The notes beneath the pieces are model-generated. The model made no database searches, had not been told where the DNA came from, and saw only the letters and a program-made list of their open reading frames with translations. A stretch of 11,994 nucleotides of DNA from the NCBI GenBank assembly GCA_913056375.1, contig CAJXNF010000048.1, positions 1 to 11,994 of the forward strand, in the 5' to 3' direction. Position 1 is the stretch's first letter, and each line of letters opens with the position of its first letter. Of the stretch, positions 1 to 7,915 are shown piece after piece. This DNA is from an uncultured Pseudomonadota bacterium (GTDB taxonomy: Bacteria > SAR324 > NAC60-12). The position numbers and the translations under genes were made by a program.

Positions 1-2
1 CT

Positions 3-575
3 CAATCCGCACTGGTGATGGGGGAACCAATGTTCATCACAAAAGTAGAGAACAACCAGATTATCGAATTGGATGGACACTCAGCGCTAGAGTCTTATGT
101 CCAGGCAGCTGTTGAACTCGGATTTAATGATATCGAAAGCGCCGCTCAACAGTTGATGCTCAGCTTTCCGTTGAATCCTCAAGAGCCGCAGTTTGTTGGA
201 GAGTCTACAATTATCAGACACCTCAGTGGGATTGACGTTGTCAGTCAAGGCTTGGAAGTTCCCGAACTGGTAAAGGAGGGGAATGTTGTCTCCTTTGCAC
301 TACGAAATCGAATCGCTGCAGAAGAAGATTTAGAAATCATGTTAGATCGAATCTGGGATACTTTGCCAGAGACACCTGATTTTGGAATCTATTTCAACTG
401 TGCTGCACGTGGACGTCCGCTCTATGGTGAGGATGATGTCGACCTCAAGCAGATAAATCAACGTCTGGGTTCCTTCCCAATCATTGGTTACTTTGGAGCT
501 TTTGAATTAGCCCAGGTACCCTTGGGGCTTCAACTCTATTCCTACACGGGTGTCCTTGTTCTGGTCTACCTTTGA
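3..575 (+). CDS. FIST C-terminal domain protein, 5'-truncated by window edge
   Basis: The reading frame is open to the left edge of the window (codons CAA TCC GCA CTG precede the GTG/ATG at 15-20), so this is the C-terminal part of a longer gene and neither internal start need be real. The run NNQIIELDGHSALESY near the start and FNCAARGRPLYGEDDVD followed by GYFGAFELAQVPLG and the ending TGVLVLVYL match the layout of the FIST_C domain, where a conserved CxxRG motif precedes an F..GE/F.E segment. FIST proteins are sensory or signal-transduction modules thought to bind small ligands such as amino acids. The FIST_N half would lie outside the window. The protein looks soluble. It is followed by 69 non-coding bases and then a transporter on the same strand; co-transcription is possible but not shown. 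Family assignment is fairly secure; the ligand and partner are unknown. Confidence 0.75.
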   Translation, partial: QSALVMGEPMFITKVENNQIIELDGHSALESYVQAAVELGFNDIESAAQQLMLSFPLNPQEPQFVGESTIIRHLSGIDVVSQGLEVPELVKEGNVVSFALRNRIAAEEDLEIMLDRIWDTLPETPDFGIYFNCAARGRPLYGEDDVDLKQINQRLGSFPIIGYFGAFELAQVPLGLQLYSYTGVLVLVYL

Positions 576-644
576 AAGATAACCGCTGGTCATTCTTTTC
601 TACCTTTCAGAATCAGTCTCTACGACAAGAAAGCAGACAACTCA

Positions 645-1526
645 TTGACTGATCAATCTCCTCATCGCATTCGGGGATTCCTACTCGTCACAATGGGGGT
701 TCTGTTCATCTCCCCCGACTCCCTGTTGATACGATTGGCCGATCAACCTTTAGAAATCCAGTTGTTTTGGCGCAGTTTATTTCAAGGTATCGGACTCGCG
801 CTATTCACAGGTTTGCGTTACCAACTCAATTGGTGGAAGCAGGTTCGACAAGTTGGCCGACCAGGGTGGGTCGTGATGATTGGTTTGATTTGTAGCTCCA
901 CTTGTTTTGTTCTGGCAATTCAACATGCTCAAGTAGCTCACGTCCTGTTGTTGCTAAATACCACTCCAGTAATCGCGGGTTTGCTGAGTTGGCTGGTGCT
1001 GGGAGAAAAAATCAACCGCTTGACCTGGATTTTGATCGGGATCAGCATTGTTGGATCGACTTTGATTGTCATGGATAGCGCCGCCATGGGTGAATCAGGA
1101 TCAAGCGCGTTTGGACTCTTGATGGCGCTTGGTGCTGCGCTTGCGACCGCAATTAATTTTTTGGGTGCACGTTCTCGGGCTCCCTTGGATGTAACACCAG
1201 TTCTTGTGCCTGCCTGTTTCCTACTTAGTATTGGATCTGGCTTACTCGGTGGTGCTACATTGCCACCTTGGGAAAATTTACGCTGGTTGTTGTTATTGGG
1301 GGGAGTTTGTCTACCGATGGCTTACATTGGAATTCAATCGGGCCCACGCTATATCAGCGCACCAGAAACAAGCATGATCATGCTGCTGGAAAGTGTTTTC
1401 GGTATTCTACTGGCCTGGATCTTCTTACAAGAATTACCCGGCAAGTTGGGAGTTCTTGGTGGAGGGCTCGTATTGAGTGGACTATTGACCAAGGCTTGGT
1501 GGGAGTGGAAGCAGCCCTTTCAGTAA
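645..1526 (+). CDS. DMT-superfamily (EamA) membrane transporter
   Basis: This 293-residue protein is almost entirely hydrophobic and fits ten membrane helices arranged as two EamA repeats, the usual architecture and length of drug/metabolite transporters in the inner membrane. Each repeat has the family's hallmark region: NTTPVIAGLLSWLVLGEKI around residues 105-123 and LLESVFGILLAWIFLQELP around 247-265. A short positive C-terminal tail (WWEWKQPFQ) ends it. The start chosen is TTG at 645, because the next ATG (693, residue 17) would remove the start of the first helix; no convincing Shine-Dalgarno sequence is visible before either, so the start is uncertain. The substrate cannot be read from sequence: EamA proteins export amino acids, metabolites or drugs. 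The GST gene follows after 38 bases on the same strand. Confidence 0.85.
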   Translation: MTDQSPHRIRGFLLVTMGVLFISPDSLLIRLADQPLEIQLFWRSLFQGIGLALFTGLRYQLNWWKQVRQVGRPGWVVMIGLICSSTCFVLAIQHAQVAHVLLLLNTTPVIAGLLSWLVLGEKINRLTWILIGISIVGSTLIVMDSAAMGESGSSAFGLLMALGAALATAINFLGARSRAPLDVTPVLVPACFLLSIGSGLLGGATLPPWENLRWLLLLGGVCLPMAYIGIQSGPRYISAPETSMIMLLESVFGILLAWIFLQELPGKLGVLGGGLVLSGLLTKAWWEWKQPFQ

Positions 1527-1564
1527 TTACTTACAAACCTTCTCTTGTGATCGGATAAGTTTAG

Positions 1565-2263
1565 ATGATCGAACTCTATTATTTTCCCACGCCCAATGGG
1601 CATAAAATCACCATCTTTCTAGAGGAAACTAAGCTCGATTACAGAATTCATCCAGTTGATATTCTCAAAGGAGATCAATTCGATAGCGAGTTCCTAAAGA
1701 TTTCGCCAAACAACAAGATGCCCGCAATTGTGGATACCGAGCCTGAAGATGGAGAGGGTCCTCTCTCCTTGTTTGAATCGGGTGCCATCTTGCGCTACCT
1801 CGCTCAAAAGACGGAAAGATTTTATCCTCCAGGAATTCGAGAAGCCTGGGAGGTGGAGCAGTGGCTAACTTGGCAGGTTGCCCACTTCGGTCCCATGCTG
1901 GGACAGAATCATCATTTTAACATCTATGCTCCAGAGCAGGTGCCTTATGCTCAGGAACGATACACCCAAGAAACCAGTCGTCTCTACGGTGTCCTGAATA
2001 ATCGGTTGCGGGATCGCGACTTTGTGGCTGGGAACTATTCCATTGCAGATATGGCGATCTATCCTTGGGCAACCGGCTGGGAGAGGCAGAAGCAGGATTT
2101 ATCAATGTTTCCATATGTAGCCGACTACCTAAACCTAATTGGTAGTCGACCAGCTGTCAAAAGAGCCTATGAAATCGGGCAACAATACCGAAGAGTAGAT
2201 GCCAAGCAAATGAAGCCCGAAGAATGGCAAACTCTCTTTAGCAATAAATTGGCGAAGACATGA
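1565..2263 (+). CDS. yfcG: Nu-class glutathione S-transferase, YfcG-like disulfide-bond oxidoreductase
   Basis: The 232-residue protein closely follows E. coli YfcG. It starts with a thioredoxin-fold domain (about residues 1-85) containing PTPNGHKI at 8-15, in which Thr9 and Asn11 replace the catalytic Tyr/Ser/Cys of other GST classes, as is typical of nu-class enzymes. The cis-proline is in NKMPAIVD (Pro53), and the glutathione gamma-glutamyl contact is FESGAI (Glu71-Ser72). An all-helical C-terminal domain follows with the family signature GPMLGQNHHFN and a YSIADMAIYPW segment. Nu-class enzymes bind two glutathiones and reduce disulfides; a cytoplasmic redox role is inferred. The length is slightly above YfcG (about 215), with the excess at the C-terminus. 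Its TGA overlaps the csaA ATG, so the two are very likely translationally coupled. Confidence 0.9.
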   Translation: MIELYYFPTPNGHKITIFLEETKLDYRIHPVDILKGDQFDSEFLKISPNNKMPAIVDTEPEDGEGPLSLFESGAILRYLAQKTERFYPPGIREAWEVEQWLTWQVAHFGPMLGQNHHFNIYAPEQVPYAQERYTQETSRLYGVLNNRLRDRDFVAGNYSIADMAIYPWATGWERQKQDLSMFPYVADYLNLIGSRPAVKRAYEIGQQYRRVDAKQMKPEEWQTLFSNKLAKT

Positions 2264-2598
2264 GCAATCTAGCATGGACAGATTTTATGAAGGTGGACCT
2301 TCGGGTGGGGACTATCATCGATGTGCAACCTTTTCCAGAGGCACGCAAACCAGCCTGGAAACTCTGGGTTGATTTTGGAGAAGAGTTAGGAGTGAAGCGC
2401 TCAAGTGCTCAAATCACACAACATTACCAGGTGGAAGACTTACTAGGTAGGCAAGTCGTTGCGGTCGTAAATTTTCCACCAAAGCAAATTGGGCCGTTTA
2501 TTTCAGAGTGCTTGGTGACAGGTTTTCCAGACGAACAGGGAGCTGTAGTGTTGACTACACCCGAAAGAGTCGTTCCCAACGGAAGCCGACTCTTCTAA
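2260..2598 (+). CDS. csaA: CsaA, tRNA-binding-domain (OB-fold) chaperone-like protein
   Basis: The 112 residues match the CsaA family over their whole length: DFMKVDLRVGTIIDVQPFPEARKPAWKL near the N-terminus, KRSSAQITQHY in the middle, QVVAVVNFPPKQIGPFISECLVTG, and PERVVPNGSRL at the end. This is the stand-alone OB fold related to the tRNA-binding domains of MetRS and PheRS beta. In Bacillus, CsaA has been reported to act as a chaperone linked to protein secretion, and structures support tRNA binding; which role applies here is unknown. The ATGA overlap with the upstream GST stop makes the start secure. Only 7 bases separate its TAA from the stop of prkA on the opposite strand, so there is no room for a private terminator. 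Confidence 0.9.
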   Translation: MSNLAWTDFMKVDLRVGTIIDVQPFPEARKPAWKLWVDFGEELGVKRSSAQITQHYQVEDLLGRQVVAVVNFPPKQIGPFISECLVTGFPDEQGAVVLTTPERVVPNGSRLF

Positions 2599-2605
2599 AA
2601 TTGCG

Positions 2606-5110
2606 TCAACTCAAGATTTCCTTGAAATTGACAATATCTTTTCTCAAGGCGTAAACGATTGTGGTCAACGCAATGCTTCGTGAGTAGCCAAATCGTTGAT
2701 GCATGTTGGTGATGATTGTCTCGACCAGCTTCTGAACTCCCAGATCAATGCTCTTGTAGTGATTTAGGTCATTCAGCTTATGGAAAAAGGCGTTGTGCAG
2801 TACCTCTGGGTTGATTTCTTCCTCGATTTTGCGGTGTGAGAGTGCCCTGGAGTATTCCTGTGCGAAGCAATTCAACAAGTTGTCATTTCTTGAGTTAATG
2901 ATTGTTCTATTTCCTTCCAGCACTAACTCTCCACTGGATTGCAGATCCAAGAACTTTTGTGCAATCATTTGCCGGAACAACTCTTCGTCCATTTCCGGCT
3001 CCATCACTCTCTCCATGCTCTTCATGTAGTTGTAATCAGGCTCGTCTACTTTCATTCCGCTGTTTGGATCAATGAAGGTGAAGCGAGGCACCATCACGTG
3101 GGCAAAAGCTCTGTTCCTCTGTGCACGAGCCAAAAGTGCGTATTGAAGGTATCTTCTCAGATCAGCTTCGATCTGCCGTGGATCACGGTCCACAGTACAA
3201 ACTGTGATTTCCTTGCGAATGATGTGAAAGTAAATCGCTCGCACAACGCCAACCAATCCCTGGAAATCTCCGTAATCTCCTTCTCCTTCGTGCAAGTCAT
3301 AGCGACCGACACTTCGGTCTGATATGGGTTTCCGCTTCCGTGTGTAACGGGTATCGATCTCCAACCAATGATGTAAATCGGGGCCTTCTGTGATGATGCG
3401 GTTGAGTTGGCTCAGGAAGATGCCGACGTGTACTTTCAGTCCGTCTGAACTAGCCATCGTGTTGCGCATCACATTCTGCAACTGTCGGATCGAAATTCCA
3501 TTTCGTCCCTCATTGGGATAGTGTTCCTTCCACAAATCCCGCATAAATTCATCATCAATTAATTTTAAATCTTCCTCACTGAATAGCCCCGAATCGCGAA
3601 GGTTAACCGATTCAGGATGATGAGAGATCTGATCTCGAAAACTATGTTCATCGTTCAGATTCAAACCAAGCCGCATGGCCTCGTTTCGGAAGGGGTGCCA
3701 ATGCGGAAGCTTTTTGATGGTATTGACAGGGTCTTCAGCATACGCCGAGTAGATGAAAAGCTTTTGCTCAGGGGTAATGTTTAGATAGAGTTCAATTTTC
3801 CGTTGACTCCAACTTGAAGGAAATTTCTTCCGCATTGGCGGCAGGAGCCTTGTCATCACAGAGTAGTATGAAGCGATTCTCAGAAGGTTTGGATCAACGT
3901 CGTACTTCTCACGCATATTTGCCAGATCTCTGCGGAGGATGTCGGTTTCGCTACTCGCATCCAAAAGATAGTTAACAGGGACCTTCTCAATCCGGTCCAG
4001 CAACTTTGAGGAGGTCAGTTGGTGATCCAGTAGTTCCATTTCCTCAATATTGGTTGTCAGGATCACCGTGCTATCGACTGCGGTTTGCGTCGATTCAACC
4101 GAAACCCTGCCACTACCGAGCAACATCAGCAGGGGCTTATAATCACTCTCACGAATCCGCTCTCCACTCACTCCAAAGGCGTCATGAATATGGAGAATCC
4201 CTCGATTAGATCCAATGATTGATCCCTCGTAATACCGCAAGGACTTGCCTGGCAAGTGCTCATTCACAATCCCCATATCTTCTGCACTCAGATCTTGTGG
4301 ATTTACACGGACTCGCAGGTGCTGCATGTCATCAATATTGGAAATTCCATGCGCCTGAGCCCCAGAAAACTCGATCTCTTCCACTCGAACATACTTTTCT
4401 AAGATCTCAAAAAGACTCATCCCTTCATTTTTAGGATTGCTGAGGAGTTCTTCGAGAATATCGAGAGTCTTTTTATCAAGATTGGCATTTTGGTAAAAAC
4501 TGGGGATCAGAAGTGTTCGTTCTCCTTGTTGCTGGTTGATATGATCAAAAAGTTCTTGCCTAGGACGGCTTAGATTTCCATCAGCTTTTTGCATCAAAGT
4601 TGGGAAGAGCAGCAGGGGATTATGATGGAAAGAAGAGTGTACTTCCACGCTGCGGCTTCCATCTTCGTTTTCAAAGCGGAAAAAGAAAGTATATAGCCTT
4701 ACAGAAATCTGCTTGGTGTATTCCTCCAAAGCTCGAATGATCAGATCTACAACATTAGTTTTTCCTGAGGCGGGAGGGCCCACCAGAATAATTCCCCGAT
4801 TTGGCCCAACCTCTTTGTCTGCTGATTCAATGATATCCAGTACCTGCTTGATGCAGTATTCCTGACCAAATACCGCATTGATACCATTGCTGAAAGGATC
4901 CTTGAAAACGTTGTAGCTGATGACTGGTTCGCCGCTACGAATCACAATTTCGTGTCCGAAATATTTGATTGCAGAAGAGATAATTGAGGAAGAGGTGTGT
5001 AGATGAGTTGCAGGTTCTTCGAGGAGGTTGTTCACAAAATCGGAGAAATGAATTGTGCTCTTTCGCCGATATCCCAACAAGTCGCGCAACTTCAACGGTA
5101 ATTCGGCCAT
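2606..5110 (-). CDS. prkA: PrkA/YeaG-type AAA+ serine kinase-family protein, divergent and extra long
   Basis: The 834-residue protein has the PrkA layout: an N-terminal segment, an AAA domain with Walker A GPPASGKT at 111-118, a Walker-B-like stretch RGILHIHDAFG at 303-313, an LTTN sensor-like motif at 351-354, and an LDRIEKVPV arginine-containing motif at 371-379. The PrkA C-terminal region then follows, recognisable by NEGRNGISIRQL (533-544) and a final helical segment ending QRFGYSRSIALTT. E. coli YeaG and Bacillus PrkA are about 630-645 residues; the extra roughly 190 residues appear mostly after the AAA core. In YeaG the Walker-B-like segment reads QGIMEFVEMF, so the acidic residues differ here. 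PrkA proteins are tied to stress survival, stationary phase and sporulation; kinase and ATPase/protease activities have both been proposed. The start ATG at 5110 has GGAG five bases upstream. It lies 14 bases after the spoVR stop, as the last gene of the operon. Confidence 0.88.
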   Translation of the reverse strand: MAELPLKLRDLLGYRRKSTIHFSDFVNNLLEEPATHLHTSSSIISSAIKYFGHEIVIRSGEPVISYNVFKDPFSNGINAVFGQEYCIKQVLDIIESADKEVGPNRGIILVGPPASGKTNVVDLIIRALEEYTKQISVRLYTFFFRFENEDGSRSVEVHSSFHHNPLLLFPTLMQKADGNLSRPRQELFDHINQQQGERTLLIPSFYQNANLDKKTLDILEELLSNPKNEGMSLFEILEKYVRVEEIEFSGAQAHGISNIDDMQHLRVRVNPQDLSAEDMGIVNEHLPGKSLRYYEGSIIGSNRGILHIHDAFGVSGERIRESDYKPLLMLLGSGRVSVESTQTAVDSTVILTTNIEEMELLDHQLTSSKLLDRIEKVPVNYLLDASSETDILRRDLANMREKYDVDPNLLRIASYYSVMTRLLPPMRKKFPSSWSQRKIELYLNITPEQKLFIYSAYAEDPVNTIKKLPHWHPFRNEAMRLGLNLNDEHSFRDQISHHPESVNLRDSGLFSEEDLKLIDDEFMRDLWKEHYPNEGRNGISIRQLQNVMRNTMASSDGLKVHVGIFLSQLNRIITEGPDLHHWLEIDTRYTRKRKPISDRSVGRYDLHEGEGDYGDFQGLVGVVRAIYFHIIRKEITVCTVDRDPRQIEADLRRYLQYALLARAQRNRAFAHVMVPRFTFIDPNSGMKVDEPDYNYMKSMERVMEPEMDEELFRQMIAQKFLDLQSSGELVLEGNRTIINSRNDNLLNCFAQEYSRALSHRKIEEEINPEVLHNAFFHKLNDLNHYKSIDLGVQKLVETIITNMHQRFGYSRSIALTTIVYALRKDIVNFKEILS

Positions 5111-5124
5111 GCTAACTCCATGTG

Positions 5125-6744
5125 CTAGATACGGAATGGTTTTTCCGAGTTTCGCATTCGTTCCAGAATGCTCTCAAAGCGAACTGCCGTAACCACGGTT
5201 TCTTTGAAGAGGTTTGCTGAAAAGGAATAAAGCCAATTGCGAGAGATCAGATAAACAGGGGCTTTCCAAATCAAGTTTAGATTCTTCAGGGTGGGTTTTA
5301 TCCAATCTTTCCGGAGGCGACGACCGTCGTCTCGGTGGTAAAGCAACAAGCCTCCATCCTGAAAATCTGTATCGATCAGATAAATCCTCGGACGATGGAA
5401 GTGAGTAAAGAAATTCAGCATTTCGTTCTTGATCGGCTCTGGATCAATCCAGACGTTGTAGCGATCCTCCTGGACAATGCTATCAGGTGGAATCCTAAGT
5501 TGTTGTGCTTGACGTTTACTGAATCGATTCAAATGAAATTCGTGCACCAGTTCCGGAGTCAAAAATCGTCGGAGGAACTCATAGTCTGTCACCGTTTTGA
5601 CAAGGTGCTCCATCTGCTGCATCGGTGTTTTGGTTGATGGTCGTTTCCAATGATCTTTGACGTCTTGGCTTGTTTCCTCATGAAAATCCAAACTTACTTT
5701 CCCGTCGCGATAAAGCTCCTCAATGTGAGTCCAAAGATAGAAACCCAGATGATACGGATTCCGCATATAATATGGCCGCGGATAGCAGACACCTGAAAAG
5801 ACACGGGCGTAGTCAATAATCCCTTTGACTGATTGTTCTTTGAACAGCTCAGTCATGATTTTCTTTTCCCAGTACATCGCCCAGCCTTCGTTCATGATCT
5901 GGGTTCTGATTACGAAATCATGAGTCGAGTGGACTGAGTAAATGTAATCTAAAACCGCTCTTTCACTCTGGCTTGCCGGAGCATGGCGACACAAAAAACC
6001 CATGATATCCTGGCAGGGAGCCTTTAGCTTGAATCCTGTGCGGCTAATGGTTTCCTGACGCTGCTTGGCCTGCATCTCTTTTTGCCAAGTCGTCTCTGGA
6101 CTGACATTTCGCATCAGGCTATCAAGAGTACCGAAAGAAGGCGTTAATCGAGGAACGGGTTTGTCTTCGGATACATAGGTATCTGTCTCCTGCTGGCGGG
6201 CTGTTTCTGTTTCTACAGTCCTAGCCAAGTTGAACTGTGAATGAGGAGCAATCAAGGGAACAAAGGATTCGCAAGCGTTCCAGAACTGGGAGTAGTTGAT
6301 CTCTCCCATTTGCTGACGTGCCCGATCCACCTTGCGGGAAAGATAAATCACCCACTCCGTGCGATCCGGATTGGAATCCTTCAGGACATTCAGTTCAGAA
6401 AATTCACAGTGCCCCACCACATGTGCCATGACCGAAGCCTGCATCATAGGTGAATTGGTGCTGTTCAAGTAGGCGTAAGAAGGATTCCCAGTTTGAACTA
6501 CCTCGTAGTAAATGCTTGCCTCCTGTCCGGTCTCAACTCGATGCTTACGAGTTACCATCCGTTTGCCTTCCCAGATGTTTAGTGGGCTCACGGGATAGAC
6601 ATATTTTTCCAGGAGAGACATGAACTCCAAGCTATCCAGAATAAAGAATCGCATCTCAGGCAGCGTTCGTTCAAATGCTTTAGCATGGTGAACAACACGC
6701 TGTTCCAATTCATAAATTTCTGGATCTGTCTGGACTGCACGCAT
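5125..6744 (-). CDS. spoVR: SpoVR/YcgB family protein
   Basis: The 539-residue protein contains the SpoVR family landmarks in order: SVMAHVVGHCEF at 104-115 (family: MAHxxGHxxFF), NAPASQSER-like SHAPAS region before the helical block, IMNEGWAMYWEKK at 283-295 (family: MNEGWAxFWH), YPRPYYMRNPYHLGFYLW at 321-338 (family: NPYxLG), and a mixed alpha/beta C-terminal domain. Its size is close to YcgB (510) and Bacillus SpoVR (468). SpoVR is needed for spore cortex formation in Bacillus, and in proteobacteria it is co-regulated with yeaG/yeaH; its biochemistry is unknown. There is no signal peptide or membrane segment, so it is cytoplasmic. The start at 6744 is supported by an AGGGAAG ribosome site at 6749-6755 inside the 16-base gap to yhbH. 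The His usually after NEGWAxxW is Glu293 here. Confidence 0.88.
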   Translation of the reverse strand: MRAVQTDPEIYELEQRVVHHAKAFERTLPEMRFFILDSLEFMSLLEKYVYPVSPLNIWEGKRMVTRKHRVETGQEASIYYEVVQTGNPSYAYLNSTNSPMMQASVMAHVVGHCEFSELNVLKDSNPDRTEWVIYLSRKVDRARQQMGEINYSQFWNACESFVPLIAPHSQFNLARTVETETARQQETDTYVSEDKPVPRLTPSFGTLDSLMRNVSPETTWQKEMQAKQRQETISRTGFKLKAPCQDIMGFLCRHAPASQSERAVLDYIYSVHSTHDFVIRTQIMNEGWAMYWEKKIMTELFKEQSVKGIIDYARVFSGVCYPRPYYMRNPYHLGFYLWTHIEELYRDGKVSLDFHEETSQDVKDHWKRPSTKTPMQQMEHLVKTVTDYEFLRRFLTPELVHEFHLNRFSKRQAQQLRIPPDSIVQEDRYNVWIDPEPIKNEMLNFFTHFHRPRIYLIDTDFQDGGLLLYHRDDGRRLRKDWIKPTLKNLNLIWKAPVYLISRNWLYSFSANLFKETVVTAVRFESILERMRNSEKPFRI

Positions 6745-6760
6745 TGAACTTCCCTAGTTC

Positions 6761-7855
6761 TCAGTGTTCAGCAAAAAGCGTTTTGATGACTTCAATGGTT
6801 TCCAGTTTATCGTTCAATTCCCCAAGACGAATGATGGAATCACGATAAAATTGCGTTGCAATCTGCCGATTCAGCAGACTCAAGCGCCCAGGTTGAACTT
6901 CTATGACTCCGATCCGATTAAAGATTGGGCGTAAATGCTCTTCCAGAATTTTGACTATTTCCTTGGCATCATCGTCAAACAATTCACCGTCACCAAAATA
7001 GAAGCCGTAAAAGTTTGTTGATGCTGGGTCGTATTCGTTCGTGGCGATCCGGTGAATCAGTTGATGAACCGGCGCTGCATGGGTGCCTCCAGAATTTCCG
7101 ACTTGGTAAAATTGTTCAGCCTGGACCTCGTAGGCTTCTGCATCGTGGACGAAGAATCGATGGTCGACGTTCTTTGCACCGTAGTTGTAGTCAATCCAGT
7201 TTTGGATGAAATTGACCAAGCGTTTTTCTAGGCGAAGACGTTCCCCGTATGTTGAATAGGAAATATCCCCCATGTAAAAAACCACTGCCTTGAATCGGGG
7301 TTTTTCAACTCGCTCTGGCACTTTGAAACGACGATCCCGACGCATGAATTGAAATTCATAGCGTTCTTCGTGGGGAGCATAAAGATCCATGCCAATGCTC
7401 GTACGAAGAGCTCGTTTGAACGTTCGCTTCTTGTCGAGAACAATTCCTGAGGGAGCAAAGGTTTTAAATTCGTAAGAAACCTCCTTGATTTTTCCATGCC
7501 CTTGCTTAACAAGACGTGGCAGCTTCAGGGATCTAGCGACTCTTTCCATCAAGTATTGAAAGGGGACGTTGAATCGAATTTTCCCGCCACCGCTACCTGG
7601 CCCCCCTCCACCACTACCTCCACCACCTTCTCCTTCGTCACCATAGACGAAAGTAGGGGCAACGATATCATCCATTTCTACAAGGATATCACTCCCCCGT
7701 TCGCCAAAGTTCTCAAGATCCCCTTCTGTGAGAATAGCGTCAACAAGGTTTTCCAATTGTTCTTCAACGAATTCGTTGAAAGCCCCCTCCGATTCGCTGG
7801 AATTAATCTGGTCTGTCACATACATAGGAAACCCAAGAGGAGTCTTAGTGCGCAC
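6761..7855 (-). CDS. yhbH: DUF444/YhbH-YeaH family VWA-like protein
   Basis: The 364-residue protein has the typical DUF444 plan: an acidic N-terminal region, a glycine-rich linker (residues 76-92, GEGGGGSGGGGPGSGGG), and a C-terminal von-Willebrand-A-like domain. In that domain the metal-site (MIDAS) positions can be traced as DISYS at 197-201, SGGT at 255-258 and FGDGE at 287-291, with VHDAEAYEV (236-244) matching the family's HHTEAKVV. Bacillus YhbH is about 392 residues and E. coli YeaH 427, so this one is short at the N-terminus. It is the first gene of the trio and accompanies PrkA and SpoVR across bacteria, presumably as a partner or adaptor of the AAA+ protein (inference). The start used is GTG at 7855, with an in-frame TGA three codons upstream; ATG at 7825 is an alternative, and neither has a clear Shine-Dalgarno. 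Confidence 0.88.
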   Translation of the reverse strand: MRTKTPLGFPMYVTDQINSSESEGAFNEFVEEQLENLVDAILTEGDLENFGERGSDILVEMDDIVAPTFVYGDEGEGGGGSGGGGPGSGGGKIRFNVPFQYLMERVARSLKLPRLVKQGHGKIKEVSYEFKTFAPSGIVLDKKRTFKRALRTSIGMDLYAPHEERYEFQFMRRDRRFKVPERVEKPRFKAVVFYMGDISYSTYGERLRLEKRLVNFIQNWIDYNYGAKNVDHRFFVHDAEAYEVQAEQFYQVGNSGGTHAAPVHQLIHRIATNEYDPASTNFYGFYFGDGELFDDDAKEIVKILEEHLRPIFNRIGVIEVQPGRLSLLNRQIATQFYRDSIIRLGELNDKLETIEVIKTLFAEH

Positions 7856-7915
7856 AATCGATCAACAACTGCCTCAATATTTTGCAGCATAGAGCTAGAA
7901 CATCTACCCAAAGAG

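Noticed and set aside
1268..1558. 96-codon plus-strand open frame overlapping the DMT transporter
   Set aside because: It is a shifted-frame shadow of the transporter with no hydrophobic pattern or homology of its own.
2939..3322. 127-codon plus-strand open frame inside prkA
   Set aside because: It is antisense to a conserved coding region, with no ribosome site or domain.
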